Assembly: GCF_036174265.1 (NCBI RefSeq)
Contig: NZ_CP108055.1
Coordinates: 9,052,001 to 9,116,000, forward strand
Length of the DNA stretch: 64,000 nt
Source: Streptomyces sp. NBC_00285
GTDB lineage: Bacteria; Actinomycetota; Actinomycetes; Streptomycetales; Streptomycetaceae
Reading direction: 5' to 3'
Positions 50,969 to 59,789 of the stretch are shown piece by piece; position 1 is the stretch's first letter, and each line of letters starts with the position of its first letter. A model generated the notes under the pieces. It had not been told where the DNA came from. It saw only the letters and a program-made list of their open reading frames with translations, and ran no database searches. The position numbers and the translations under genes are program-made.

Positions 50969-52297
50969 ATGTCTTCCTCCCCCTCCCCGCCGACCGCTCG
51001 CAGCAGCAGACTGGCCCTCCTGGTCATAGGCCTGTGCTGGCTGGCGGTGCTGTTCGACGGTCTCGACATGTTCATCTACGGCTCGGTGCTGCCGCACCTG
51101 CTGGAGACCAGGACCTTCGGCCTCACCCCCGACACCGCCGGTGACCTCGGCAGCTACGCCACCTTCGGCATGCTGGTCGGCGCGCTGACCGCCGGCACGA
51201 TCGCCGACCGGGTCGGCCGCAAGAAGCTGATGGTCGCCGGCGTGATCCTCTTCTCGCTGGCCTCCGGCCTGTGCGCGCTGGCCGGCAGCGTCGAGGTGTT
51301 CGGCCTCGGCCGGACCCTGGCGGGCGTCGGCCTCGGCGGCCTGCTGCCCACCGCGATCAGCATGGTCTGCGACTACGCCCCGCGCGGCCGCGGCGCCATC
51401 GTCATCGGCCTGCTGATGACCGCTCACCACGCGGGCGGCATCCTCTCCGCCTATGTCGCCAAGTGGCTCATCGACCCGGTCGGCTGGCGCGCGGCGTTCT
51501 GGGTCTGCGTGCTCCCGCTGCTCTTCGCCCCGCTGCTCGCCAAGTTCCTGCCCGAGTCGCTGAGTTTCCTGGTCGCCAAGGGCCGCGGCGCGCAGGCCGC
51601 GACGCTCGCCGAGCGGTACGACGTCGATCTGCCCGCAGCGGCAGCCAGGAAGACCGCCGCCGACCGCTGGGACGCCCTGCTCAACCTTTTCCGCGCCGGC
51701 GAGTGGGTCCAGACCCTGCTGTACTGGTGCGCCTCCTTCGGTGGCCTGCTCCTCGTCTACGGCGTCGCCACCTGGCTGCCCACCCTGATGCGCGCCGAGG
51801 GCTACGCGCTCGGTGACGCCCTGTCCTTCGTGGTCGTCTTCAACCTGGGCGGCATCGTGGGCATGCTGGTCGCGGGCCGGGCCGCCGACCGGTTCGGCGC
51901 CCCGCGCATCTCGGCCCTGTGGTTCGCGCTGACCGCTGCCGGAGTCTTCCTGCTCAGCGTCCACATGGCGCAGACCGTGACCATGATCGTCGTCTTCCTC
52001 ACGGGTGTCTTCCTCAACAGCGCCCAGACGATGATCTACGCGACCGTCTCGATCCGCTCCACCCCGGACAACCGCGCCACCAGCGTCGGCTGGACCTCGG
52101 GCATGGGCCGCTTCGGCGCCGTCTTCGGCCCGTGGCTCGGCGGGCAGCTCCTCGCCTCGGGCAATGGCGACCGGGGCTTCACCGCGTTCGCCGTCGCCGG
52201 CCTGTCGTCCATGGTCTTCATCGGCATCGCCGCCCTGCGCAGCTCCAGGCAGGAGGCGCCGAGCGACAGCGGGCAGAGCCTGGTGGGCGCCCACTGA
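50969..52297 (+). CDS. MFS transporter, aromatic acid:H+ symporter (AAHS) type
   Basis: A 442-aa, 12-helix major-facilitator protein. AAHS features: LFDGLDMFIYGSVLPHLLE in helix 1 (the FDGxD Asp), YATFGMLVGALTAGTIADRVGRKKLM (loop 2-3 motif) and GVGLGGLLPTAISMVCDYAPR in helices 4-5. It resembles PcaK, GalT and benzoate transporters. It is read from its own promoter 115 nt after the dioxygenase gene, which carries the same operator as the pathway regulator. It probably imports the aromatic acid used by the operon. A long hairpin terminator follows. Confidence 0.92.
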   Translation: MSSSPSPPTARSSRLALLVIGLCWLAVLFDGLDMFIYGSVLPHLLETRTFGLTPDTAGDLGSYATFGMLVGALTAGTIADRVGRKKLMVAGVILFSLASGLCALAGSVEVFGLGRTLAGVGLGGLLPTAISMVCDYAPRGRGAIVIGLLMTAHHAGGILSAYVAKWLIDPVGWRAAFWVCVLPLLFAPLLAKFLPESLSFLVAKGRGAQAATLAERYDVDLPAAAARKTAADRWDALLNLFRAGEWVQTLLYWCASFGGLLLVYGVATWLPTLMRAEGYALGDALSFVVVFNLGGIVGMLVAGRAADRFGAPRISALWFALTAAGVFLLSVHMAQTVTMIVVFLTGVFLNSAQTMIYATVSIRSTPDNRATSVGWTSGMGRFGAVFGPWLGGQLLASGNGDRGFTAFAVAGLSSMVFIGIAALRSSRQEAPSDSGQSLVGAH

Positions 52298-52312
52298 CCT
52301 GCCGGGGACGAG

Positions 52313-52356
52313 GCCGAACGCCGGTCGCCGCGAGGACGCGGGAGCCGGCGTTCGGC
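52313..52356 (+). terminator. Strong terminator after the meta-cleavage operon
   Basis: GCCGAACGCCGG and CCGGCGTTCGGC form a perfect 12-bp stem around a 20-nt loop, 15 nt after the transporter stop. The following 52357-52578 holds no recognised gene. Confidence 0.82.
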
Positions 52357-52578
52357 TTGGAGCGCAACGGTGCAGGGGTTACGCGGTGACCGGCAGGGCC
52401 CTCCCTGTGCACTTGAGGAGTGCGGGCGGGCAGGTAGCTGCCGTCCCCGGAGGGACCGGACCGGCCGAACCGGGGTGCCGGCGATCCCGATGCCGGCTTT
52501 TCAGCCGCGTGGGGAACCGCATGACCAGCCCCCGCGAACCGGATCCACGCCCGCGCCCGGCCACAGGGCCCCGAGCGC

Positions 52579-53535
52579 TCAGCCCGTGCTCTCCCGAATC
52601 CGGCGGGCGATCAGCGCGTAGGAGACCCGGGCCTTTTCGTCGTCGCCGCCGTCATAGCCGTGGTCGGCGTCGGGAACGTCGAAGTACTCCACCAGCGCCC
52701 CCACCGCCGCGAGCCGCTCGGCATACCGGGCCCCCTCCGCGCGCAGCAGATCGTGCGCCGCGGTGATCACCAGCGCCGGCGCGATCCCTGTGAGGTCCGC
52801 CGTGTCCGAGACATGCGCCGGCGACACCAGCCGGTCACCGCGCAGCCGCGCGTCCGGTACGTACGACGAGTCGAAGACGTCCGCCATCCAGGGCCGCAGC
52901 ATGGGCTTCGCGATGGCCGCCTTCTTTTCCCGCGCCCCCGTGGCCAGGTCCAGCGGCGGATAGTGCAGCACCTGAAGCGCGAGGGCGGGGCCGCCCTCCT
53001 CCAGGGACTGCCGGGCGGCCGCCGCCGCGAGCCCGCCGCCCGCGCTCTGTCCGCCCACGGTGAGCCGGTCGCCGTCCCAGCCCTGCTCCCCACTGTGTTC
53101 GGCGACCCAGCGCACCACCTCGTAGGCCTGCCGGGGCGGCCCGGGGAAGGGGTGCTGGGGAGCGACGACGTACTTCACGTTGACGACCACGACGCCCGCC
53201 TCGGCGGCCAGGTAACGGCACAGTCCGTCGTCGATCTCCGGCATCGACATGACGTATCCGCCGCCATGGAAGTTGACGTGGACGGGCGGAGCGACGGTGC
53301 CGGGCGCGGGCGCGTACACCGTCACGGGGGCCGGGGCCACCGACGTCGGAACCGTCAGCTCCCGGGTGTCGCGCGGGAACTCCGGGAAGCGGGCGAGGAG
53401 GTCGCCCGTCGAGCCGGGTCCGTGCGCGCGGCGGCTCGCGAGAGAGGTGGCGCGCTGCATCGTCTTGGCGGCGAGGGAGGCCACCGCGGGCCTGGCCAGG
53501 AAGGACATGCGGCCGAACTTACTTGGGTCAGGCAA
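52579..53535 (-). CDS. Alpha/beta hydrolase of the hormone-sensitive lipase family (esterase)
   Basis: A 318-aa cytoplasmic esterase (MPDPSKFGRMSFLARPAVAS). The oxyanion-hole motif HGGG is in NFHGGGYVMS (~aa 91), the nucleophile Ser is in VGGQSAGGG (~aa 163), and the acid-base pair lies in the C-terminal third (ITAAHDLLRAEG and PDADHGYDGG). This is the HSL/Abhydrolase_3 pattern acting on short-chain esters. The start at 53535 could also be the internal Met of MSFLARPA. It is transcribed alone, away from the MFS remnant. No pathway partner is evident. Confidence 0.9.
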   Translation of the reverse strand: MPDPSKFGRMSFLARPAVASLAAKTMQRATSLASRRAHGPGSTGDLLARFPEFPRDTRELTVPTSVAPAPVTVYAPAPGTVAPPVHVNFHGGGYVMSMPEIDDGLCRYLAAEAGVVVVNVKYVVAPQHPFPGPPRQAYEVVRWVAEHSGEQGWDGDRLTVGGQSAGGGLAAAAARQSLEEGGPALALQVLHYPPLDLATGAREKKAAIAKPMLRPWMADVFDSSYVPDARLRGDRLVSPAHVSDTADLTGIAPALVITAAHDLLRAEGARYAERLAAVGALVEYFDVPDADHGYDGGDDEKARVSYALIARRIRESTG

Positions 53536-53574
53536 GAGGGGGCCAGGGCGGTCCTGCCTGGTGAGATTCAGCGG

Positions 53575-53915
53575 GAGGCGCGTACTCCGTCGAGGGCGAT
53601 GGACAGGACCCGGACGCGCTGCGCGTCGTCGTCGCGGGCCTGTTCGGCCTCGGCATCGGACTCGCCTTCTCCTCCATGGCCAACCTGATCGTGGGCAGCG
53701 TGCCGGCCGCCCGGACCGGCGCCGCGACCGGCATGAACGCCAAGATCCGCACCATCGGCGACTCCATCGGCGCGGCCGTCACCAGCGTCCTGGTCACCGG
53801 TCACCTGCAGCCCTCGGGTCTGCCGTACGAGTCCGGAGACACGCACGGCTTCACCGTCCTTGCCGTGCTGTGCCTGGCCGCGGACGTCCGCGAGACCGTC
53901 ACCACCGGGAGCTGA
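53575..53915 (+). pseudogene. C-terminal fragment of an MFS transporter
   Basis: The frame reads ...RVVVAGLFGLGIGLAFSSMA, NLIVGSVPAARTGAATGMNA, IRTIGDSIGAAVTSVLVTGHL and THGFTVLAVLCLAADV to TGA 53915. This is the last four-helix part of a DHA2-type exporter (typical AATGMNANIRTIGGAIG region). Only ~110 of ~480 residues remain, no start codon is convincing, and the conserved end is replaced by RETVTTGS. It lies just before a tRNA gene, where integrated elements often leave debris. Confidence 0.8.
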
Positions 53916-53995
53916 CCTCGGCCAGTCGGTCCGGCCGCGCGTGTGAGGTAGGGTTTAGCTGCGCGATCACACGGAGTACCCGTGGGGAACGCGAC

Positions 53996-54069
<74 letters not shown>

Positions 54070-54086
54070 CTTGCATACGTGCAGGT

Positions 54087-54122
54087 GAGAGGCTGTTTCG
54101 AGGGGACTCGAAACAGCCTCTC
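54087..54122. terminator. Very strong bidirectional terminator between tRNA-Pro and the GH59 gene
   Basis: GAGAGGCTGTTTCGAG and CTCGAAACAGCCTCTC form a perfect 16-bp stem with a 4-nt loop (GGGA). It lies 18 nt after the tRNA and 7 nt past the 3' end of the convergent glycosidase gene. Confidence 0.9.
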
Positions 54123-54128
54123 GGTCGT

Positions 54129-57089
54129 TCAGGCCGCCGTGCGCACCAACCCTCGGTACGCCGTGTCAAGCCTGCCGGTGATCTGCTCGACTCCGATGAC
54201 GTCAAGGCCCTTCTGGCCGGTCACGGCAGTCCTGGCGGCCGAGCGCGCGGCTGCGAACACAGCCCATGAGTCGGCCGTGTAGTCGTCCTGCGACGGGCTG
54301 CCGATCGCCTTCAGTGCGGCACGGACCGGGGTCGTGTCGACCCGTCCGTCCACGTCGCCGGACAGCGCGGTGAACCCGTCGAGCACGATCTTCCCGGACT
54401 TCAGGGTGAACGTCGCCGTGTGCCGTCCCTCGCGCAGACCGCGCAGTGCGTACGTGGCCTGGCGCTTGTCGGTGGCGGTTGTCCTCGCGTCCCGGGCGAC
54501 CGGCCTGCCGTCGATGTCGACGTCGAGGACGGCGCTGCCGTCGTTGCCGCCGATCACGTCGATGCCCGTGCCGGAGAACGGGACGGTGACGGTCGCGCCG
54601 GCCGTGGTGCTGGTCGACGTCGAGCGGTACCAGTTCATCGCGTCACCGAGGGCGGCGTTCCGGCTCCACGTGCCGTCGTACCGGACGGTGCCGTCCATGT
54701 TGTCGGTCAGCGTGGTGGCGTACGGGGTGTATCCGGCGACCTTCTCGACCAACAGGTTGTCGAACGCGGTCCGGTGGAAGTCGGTGCCGAGTTTGACGCG
54801 GCCCTCGGTCGCGGGCGTCGGGTCCTGGTAGACGGCGACGGACTGCCCGTCGACGTACGCGGTGACGGTCGCGCCCCTGGCCTCGACGGCGAGACGGTAG
54901 CCGTCGGCCGCGGCGACCGTGCCGGTCCGGATCGCCGTGCCGTACTCGTAGAAGGTCCAGGTCCCGGACGGGCCGATCCCGATGCTGTACGCGGCGTCCG
55001 TCGCCGCCATGCCCTTCTGCTGGCGTACGCCCAGGGTGGCGAGGCCGCCGGCCGGGTCCGGGAAGGAGACGTCGACGGAGGCCCGGTAGTTCTCCCAGCG
55101 GAAGTCCCCGACCGTGGTGTTGGGGGTGTTCCGGTTCCAGGCGCCGGTGTCCTTCATGGACTGGTCCAGGTACTGGTACAGCACGTTGTCGCCGCTCGCG
55201 TCCTTGCCGACCTCCCAGGCGCCGGTCTGGTCGACCAGGTAACGGGGCTGGTTGCCACGGGACTTGAGGTACGACTGGGACACCTTGTGCGCCCCGTTGT
55301 CCGTGCCGACCTGGACCCGGCCCTCCTCCTCGTACCCGAAGTCGTCGGCGTACAGGACGTCGTCGTGGGTGTCGTGCCTCTTGCCGGTCGCGTCGGTGTC
55401 GAGCACCGTGCGGGCCCCGGACCCGGGCAGTCGCTGTGCGGTCGCCTTGTCGCGGCTGCGGTCGAGGGTGGTGAACGTGACGATCGAGCGCGGCTGGACG
55501 GTGTAGGTGTAGTAGCCGTCGGCGTCGGGACGGATCTCGGCGGCGAGATGCTTGAAGTTCGCGTCGTACGCCTGGCCGGGGTCGGCCGCGCGGGTCTCCC
55601 AGACCTCCATGGTGGGATCGCCGCCCAGGTCCATGTTCTCGGCCTTGATGCGGTAACTCTTCGTCCGGTCGCTGTCGTTGACGGCGATCGTGGAGAAGTC
55701 CTTCTTCTTCGGGTCGGCGAGCGTCATGTAACTGGGCGCGCCGTTCGAGCCGTCGACGTTCTCGGTGCCGCTCACACCGCTGTAGCTCGCCTCGGGCACG
55801 GTGCGCCAGATGCCGGCCGTGTTGGTGTCGTTCTCCCAGCCGGTCTTCGCGAACTGGGTGAAGTGCTGCATCACGTACACCGCGGCGTCGTAGTGGATGT
55901 TCCCGGACCACGGGTCGCGGGCGCTGACCAGTTCCTTGTGGCTGTACTGGGCGCCCTCGTAGAAGGCTCCGATCGCCGGCTGGAAGATGTAGTGCGTCCG
56001 CTTGGAGTTGGCGTAGCTCTTCACGGAGCGGTTGGCGATGTCGAGCGCGCTCTGCACACCGCCGATCCCGGTGCTCGTGCCGCCCGGCCCCTCGGTGTTG
56101 GCCACCCGGTAGTCCGTCCAGCCGAAGGAGCCGACGCCCTCGCTGTACCAGACCTCCTTGTCCTGGCCGCCGGCGTTGTCGCCGGTCGCCAGCTTCGTGT
56201 AGGGCCGGTACGTGGAACTGGTGGGGGCGCCGTCGAGCCGGTCGTCGGTGGTGTAGTGGTAGCCCACCGCGTCGACCGTGCCGAAGAGTTCGGTGTCCGT
56301 GAGCATCGCGGGGCCGATGTTCTTCGTGGTGTTCTCGTCCGAGGCGACGATCTTGATGTCGTGGTACGCCTTCGCGGCGTCCTTCTGCTGAGCGGGCGTC
56401 AGACCGTAGCGGGGGTCGGCGAAGTCGGTGTCGTTCGTCAGCGCGTTCTTGTACCACTTGACGAAGGAGATGTCCGGTTTCGTGGTCTCGTTCGTGTCCG
56501 GATTGACGTAGTCGACCATGTACCCGTACTTCTCGTACGCGTCGAGGATCGTCTCCTTGTACCACTTGTACATCTCGTCGGTGCCGGTGCCCTTGTTCCA
56601 CTCGGTCTGGACCCACTGGGGCATGACCCAGCGCAGGATCGAGACCTTGAGCTTCGGGTTCACCGTCTTGGCATCCGCGGCCAGTTGGAAGCCCGGGGAG
56701 CGGGATGCGTCGGCGAGTTCGTCCGCCGTGCGCATGGTCGCCGGATCGGAACCGGTCGAGGTGTTCGTGTCCGAACCCATCTCGATCTTGACGTGGTTGA
56801 TGAGCGGGTTCCTCCCGCCGAACAGCACTCTGACGAGCTGCCAGTAGCGGCCCGGGTGCTCCGCCTTGTAGTCCATCAGCAGATTGCTCGTGCTGTTGCA
56901 GCTGAGCAGGCCGAGGCCCTTGTAGGTGAGGCCGTTCACGTTGTCGGCGCGTACGTCGTTCCCGTCGACCACGACCTGCACGGGGTCGTCCGCCGAGTGG
57001 GCGGCCGGCGCCGTGACCACTCCCGCCGCCAGTGCCATCGTCGTCGCCGCGGCGAGGGACGCCCAGCCGAGTCTTCGCTGCATACCCAT
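54129..57089 (-). CDS. Secreted glycoside hydrolase, GH59 (galactosylceramidase-like), with C-terminal accessory modules
   Basis: A 986-aa exported enzyme. ATG 57089 gives a signal peptide (MGMQRRLGWASLAAATTMAL...AHSADD). The catalytic region (~aa 40-480) opens with NGLTYKGLGLLSCNSTSNLL and INHVKIEMGSDTNTSTGSDP, the GH59 pattern. IVASDENT probably holds the acid/base Glu and VWYSEGVGSF the nucleophile Glu, as in clan GH-A. Next come a beta-rich domain with SIVTFTTLDRS, a lectin-like domain (~aa 690-810), a carbohydrate-binding-like domain (~aa 815-905) and a C-terminal helical FIVAR-like repeat. It would remove galactose or related sugars from extracellular glycans or glycolipids. An AAGCGCTT palindrome just upstream suggests LacI-type control. 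Confidence 0.85.
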   Translation of the reverse strand: MGMQRRLGWASLAAATTMALAAGVVTAPAAHSADDPVQVVVDGNDVRADNVNGLTYKGLGLLSCNSTSNLLMDYKAEHPGRYWQLVRVLFGGRNPLINHVKIEMGSDTNTSTGSDPATMRTADELADASRSPGFQLAADAKTVNPKLKVSILRWVMPQWVQTEWNKGTGTDEMYKWYKETILDAYEKYGYMVDYVNPDTNETTKPDISFVKWYKNALTNDTDFADPRYGLTPAQQKDAAKAYHDIKIVASDENTTKNIGPAMLTDTELFGTVDAVGYHYTTDDRLDGAPTSSTYRPYTKLATGDNAGGQDKEVWYSEGVGSFGWTDYRVANTEGPGGTSTGIGGVQSALDIANRSVKSYANSKRTHYIFQPAIGAFYEGAQYSHKELVSARDPWSGNIHYDAAVYVMQHFTQFAKTGWENDTNTAGIWRTVPEASYSGVSGTENVDGSNGAPSYMTLADPKKKDFSTIAVNDSDRTKSYRIKAENMDLGGDPTMEVWETRAADPGQAYDANFKHLAAEIRPDADGYYTYTVQPRSIVTFTTLDRSRDKATAQRLPGSGARTVLDTDATGKRHDTHDDVLYADDFGYEEEGRVQVGTDNGAHKVSQSYLKSRGNQPRYLVDQTGAWEVGKDASGDNVLYQYLDQSMKDTGAWNRNTPNTTVGDFRWENYRASVDVSFPDPAGGLATLGVRQQKGMAATDAAYSIGIGPSGTWTFYEYGTAIRTGTVAAADGYRLAVEARGATVTAYVDGQSVAVYQDPTPATEGRVKLGTDFHRTAFDNLLVEKVAGYTPYATTLTDNMDGTVRYDGTWSRNAALGDAMNWYRSTSTSTTAGATVTVPFSGTGIDVIGGNDGSAVLDVDIDGRPVARDARTTATDKRQATYALRGLREGRHTATFTLKSGKIVLDGFTALSGDVDGRVDTTPVRAALKAIGSPSQDDYTADSWAVFAAARSAARTAVTGQKGLDVIGVEQITGRLDTAYRGLVRTAA

Positions 57090-57106
57090 TCGGGGGACCG
57101 TAGGTG

Positions 57107-57118
57107 GCAAGCGCTTTC
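57107..57118. promoter_or_regulatory. Candidate LacI-type operator upstream of the glycosidase gene
   Basis: GCAAGCGCTTTC contains the perfect 8-bp palindrome AAGCGCTT, with one more matched pair outside a mismatch. It lies 18 nt upstream of the glycosidase ATG. AAGCGCTT cores are typical of LacI-family operators before Streptomyces glycoside hydrolase genes. No cognate LacI gene is adjacent. Confidence 0.55.
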
Positions 57119-57257
57119 TAGGTCAATCCCCTTGCGTCACCCAAGAGTTGCCGCTTCCCGGGGGCCGTCGTCCGCCGGAAAACACGTGGACTGCGAAGTG
57201 CCCGTCACGGGACACTTCCGAACTCGGAACGCAACTCCCCCTACACACAGGGTAAGC

Positions 57258-59072
57258 ATGCAGACGTCAGAGGTACCCAAAGTTCCACCGCGCAGGGGCG
57301 CGGTGCTCCTCGCGCTTCGTTACTACGGACGGGAGTTGGCCCGCCTGCGCCGGCTGACCGCGCCCGCCATGCTGCTGTCGGCGCTGGGCAGCACCGGCAT
57401 CAACTACATCGCGCCGCTGATCGTCGCGAAGCTCGCCGGCGACATCGCCGACGGCGGCGAGTTCACGGTCGGTTCGGCGCTGCCGTACGTCCTCGGATTC
57501 GCCGGTGTCCTGCTGCTCGCGGAGTCACTGTGGCGGGTCGCCCTGCACTGTCTGAACCGTCTCGACGCGCTCGGCATCGAGCACCTGTACGTGATCGGGA
57601 TGGACGAACTGTTCGCCAAGGACGCCACGTTCTTCCACGACAACTTCGCCGGGTCGCTGACCAAGCGCGCCCTGAGCTTCGCCACCCGTTTCGAGCCGTT
57701 CGTCGACACCCTGGCCTTCCAGATCGTGGGCAGCCTCGTGCCGCTGCTGTTCGGCTCGGTGGTGCTGTGGCACTACGAACCGCTGCTCGTCGTGGGCCTG
57801 TTGGTCATGATCGCGGTGACGGCGCTGTGCGCGGCGCCGCTCATCCGGCGCCGCCAGGGCCTCGTCGCCGAGCGCGAGGCGGCGGTCGCCCGGGTGGCCG
57901 GGCACGTCGCCGACAGCCTGATGAACATGGACACGGTCCGGGCCTTCGGTGCCGAGGGACGCGAAGCCGCCGAACACCGCTCCCGCGTCGCGGCCTCACG
58001 CAGGCTCACGCTCAGGTCGTGGGACTACGGCAACCTGCGTATCGACACCTTCGTCGCGCCGATGTCCGTGCTGACCAACGCGCTCGGTCTGCTGCTCGCG
58101 GTCGGCCTCGGCGGGGGCGAGCACGGCGTGGAGGCCGTCGTGGTCGCCTTCACCTACTACTCCAACGCGACGCGGATCATGTTCGAGTTCAACCAGATCT
58201 ACCGCCGTCTGGAGAGCTCGATGACGGAGGCCGCGCAGTTCACCGAGCTGCTCCTGACCCCGCCGACCGTGCTCGACCCGCCGTCCCCCGAGCCGCTGCT
58301 GCCCGGGGCCGCCGATGTCCGCTTCGAGCGGGTGAACTTCGCCCACGCGGGCGCGGCGCCGCTCTTCGCCGGGCTCGACCTGGTCGTGCCCGGCGGAACC
58401 AAGGTCGGTCTCGTCGGACGCTCCGGCGGCGGCAAGACCACACTGGCCCGGCTGCTGCTGCGGATGACGGACATCGACGGCGGCCGGATCATGATCGGCG
58501 GCCAGGACATCAGCAGGCTGCGCCAGAGGGACCTGCGCAGCCTGATGGCCTACGTGCCGCAGGACCCGGCGATGTTCCACCGCACGCTCCGCGACAACAT
58601 CGCCTTCGCCCGGCCGGACGCCACCGACGCCGAGATCCGTCGCGCGGCCGAGGCGGCGCATGTCACGGAGTTCGCCGACGCGCTGCCGGAGGGCTTCGGC
58701 ACCCTGGTGGGCGAGCGCGGCGTCAAACTGTCCGGCGGCCAGCGCCAGCGTGTCGCGCTGGCCCGGGCGATCCTGCGCGACGCTCCGATCCTGCTGCTCG
58801 ACGAGGCGACCAGCGCCCTGGACTCGGAGAGCGAACTCCTGGTCCAGGAGGCGCTGTGGCGGCTCATGGAGGGGCGGACGGCGCTCGTGGTCGCGCACCG
58901 GCTGAGCACGGTCGCGGGCATGGACCAGCTCGTCGTCCTGGACCGCGGGCGGATCGTCGAGCAGGGCAGCCACCAGGAACTCCTGGCGCTGGACGGCCCG
59001 TACGCGAAGCTGTGGCACCACCAGTCGGGCGGGTTCCTCGAAGACGACCCGGTGGAGGCGGAGCTGCGCTGA
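57258..59072 (+). CDS. ABC transporter half-exporter (fused membrane and ATPase domains)
   Basis: A 604-aa type-IV exporter subunit. The ATG at 57258 is the first good start; upstream sequence in the same frame is antisense to the glycosidase gene. The N-terminal ~330 residues carry six membrane helices (MLLSALGSTGINYIAPLIVA, LPYVLGFAGVLLLAESLW, and so on). The C-terminal ABC domain has Walker A GRSGGGKTT (~aa 392), Q-loop YVPQDPAMFH, signature LSGGQRQRVALARAIL, Walker B ILLLDEATSALD and H-loop VVAHRLST. It probably works as a homodimer exporting a hydrophobic compound, peptide or drug. It is divergent from the secreted glycosidase; no substrate clue is present. Confidence 0.92.
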   Translation: MQTSEVPKVPPRRGAVLLALRYYGRELARLRRLTAPAMLLSALGSTGINYIAPLIVAKLAGDIADGGEFTVGSALPYVLGFAGVLLLAESLWRVALHCLNRLDALGIEHLYVIGMDELFAKDATFFHDNFAGSLTKRALSFATRFEPFVDTLAFQIVGSLVPLLFGSVVLWHYEPLLVVGLLVMIAVTALCAAPLIRRRQGLVAEREAAVARVAGHVADSLMNMDTVRAFGAEGREAAEHRSRVAASRRLTLRSWDYGNLRIDTFVAPMSVLTNALGLLLAVGLGGGEHGVEAVVVAFTYYSNATRIMFEFNQIYRRLESSMTEAAQFTELLLTPPTVLDPPSPEPLLPGAADVRFERVNFAHAGAAPLFAGLDLVVPGGTKVGLVGRSGGGKTTLARLLLRMTDIDGGRIMIGGQDISRLRQRDLRSLMAYVPQDPAMFHRTLRDNIAFARPDATDAEIRRAAEAAHVTEFADALPEGFGTLVGERGVKLSGGQRQRVALARAILRDAPILLLDEATSALDSESELLVQEALWRLMEGRTALVVAHRLSTVAGMDQLVVLDRGRIVEQGSHQELLALDGPYAKLWHHQSGGFLEDDPVEAELR

Positions 59073-59210
59073 ACGGGGCGCGGAGGCAAGGGGCAGGTGC
59101 CCAGGGGCGTCCAGCGCGGGGTGCCGCGCGGACCGGTGGGCAGTGACGCCGACGGTGACGTGGGGCGTCAGCAGGACCGGCGGCCTTGAGCTGCACTGGC
59201 GGGAACCTGC

Positions 59211-59252
59211 CCTGGGTCAAGGGATCGCGGGTTCACATCCTGTCGTCCCGAC
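59211..59252 (+). repeat. Degenerate copy of the tRNA-Pro 3' half (possible att-site remnant)
   Basis: From the anticodon loop to the end of the acceptor stem, CCTGGGTCAAGGGATCGCGG and GTTCACATCCTGTCGTCCCG repeat the tRNA-Pro at 54029-54070 with a 2-nt gap and about three substitutions. The 5' half does not match and cannot fold as a tRNA. Such a 3'-end duplication is what tRNA-targeted integrative elements leave. A hairpin (GGGTC...GGACCC with CGCAG/CTGCG) follows at about 59263-59293. Confidence 0.7.
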
Positions 59253-59553
59253 GGTGCCAAGGGTCTTCGCAGGCGGGAGTCTGCGGGGACCCTCTCGTTT
59301 GAGTCACGTCCGGCCTTCGACTGCGCCACCCGGCGGTCACCCCGCGAGATGTCATCCTGCAACCCGAAACCCCGTCTTCGCAGCTAGCGAGACCCGCCTG
59401 CGTGGCCGAAGCGTGTGCAGCGGTGACTATTCACACTGTCTTATCTTCAAATCGTAAGCACATATTCCACACACGCCCCCTTGCGGACGGGTCTTGATGG
59501 TCTAGATTGACCTTGCTGCCCATGGTGGGACACGGGGCGACAAAGAGTGATCT

Positions 59554-59724
59554 ATGGGTCTGATTGCTGCGGAAACTGAGCAGAAACGTCTCGGCGGCAG
59601 GCTCAGGATGATCGATTCTCGGAATCCGAGGGGGGCTTCGGGTGCGGGGGCATTCGAGGTTCAGTGGGTTCCCGATCAGCTCGAGAGTCCGGCGGAACGT
59701 GTAAGTCTGCTGTTGTCCAGGTGA
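59554..59724 (+). CDS. Possible small protein (56 aa), doubtful
   Basis: An ATG frame, MGLIAAETEQKRLGGRLRMI..., ending ...RVSLLLSR. Third codon positions are not G/C-rich in the first half, unlike real Streptomyces genes. The ribosome-binding site (AAAGAG) is weak. No motif, signal peptide or membrane helix is seen. It could be a leader peptide or chance. Confidence 0.25.
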   Translation: MGLIAAETEQKRLGGRLRMIDSRNPRGASGAGAFEVQWVPDQLESPAERVSLLLSR

Positions 59725-59789
59725 GTTCTTTACTCAACCTTGACCTATGCATGTCATGCGCGGGGGGTGGTGCCTCCCGGGTGAACGCA

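Noticed and set aside
54420..57257. Plus-strand extension of the ABC exporter frame by more than 900 codons
   Set aside because: It is antisense to the glycosidase gene and has no motifs. The exporter fold begins at the ATG at 57258.
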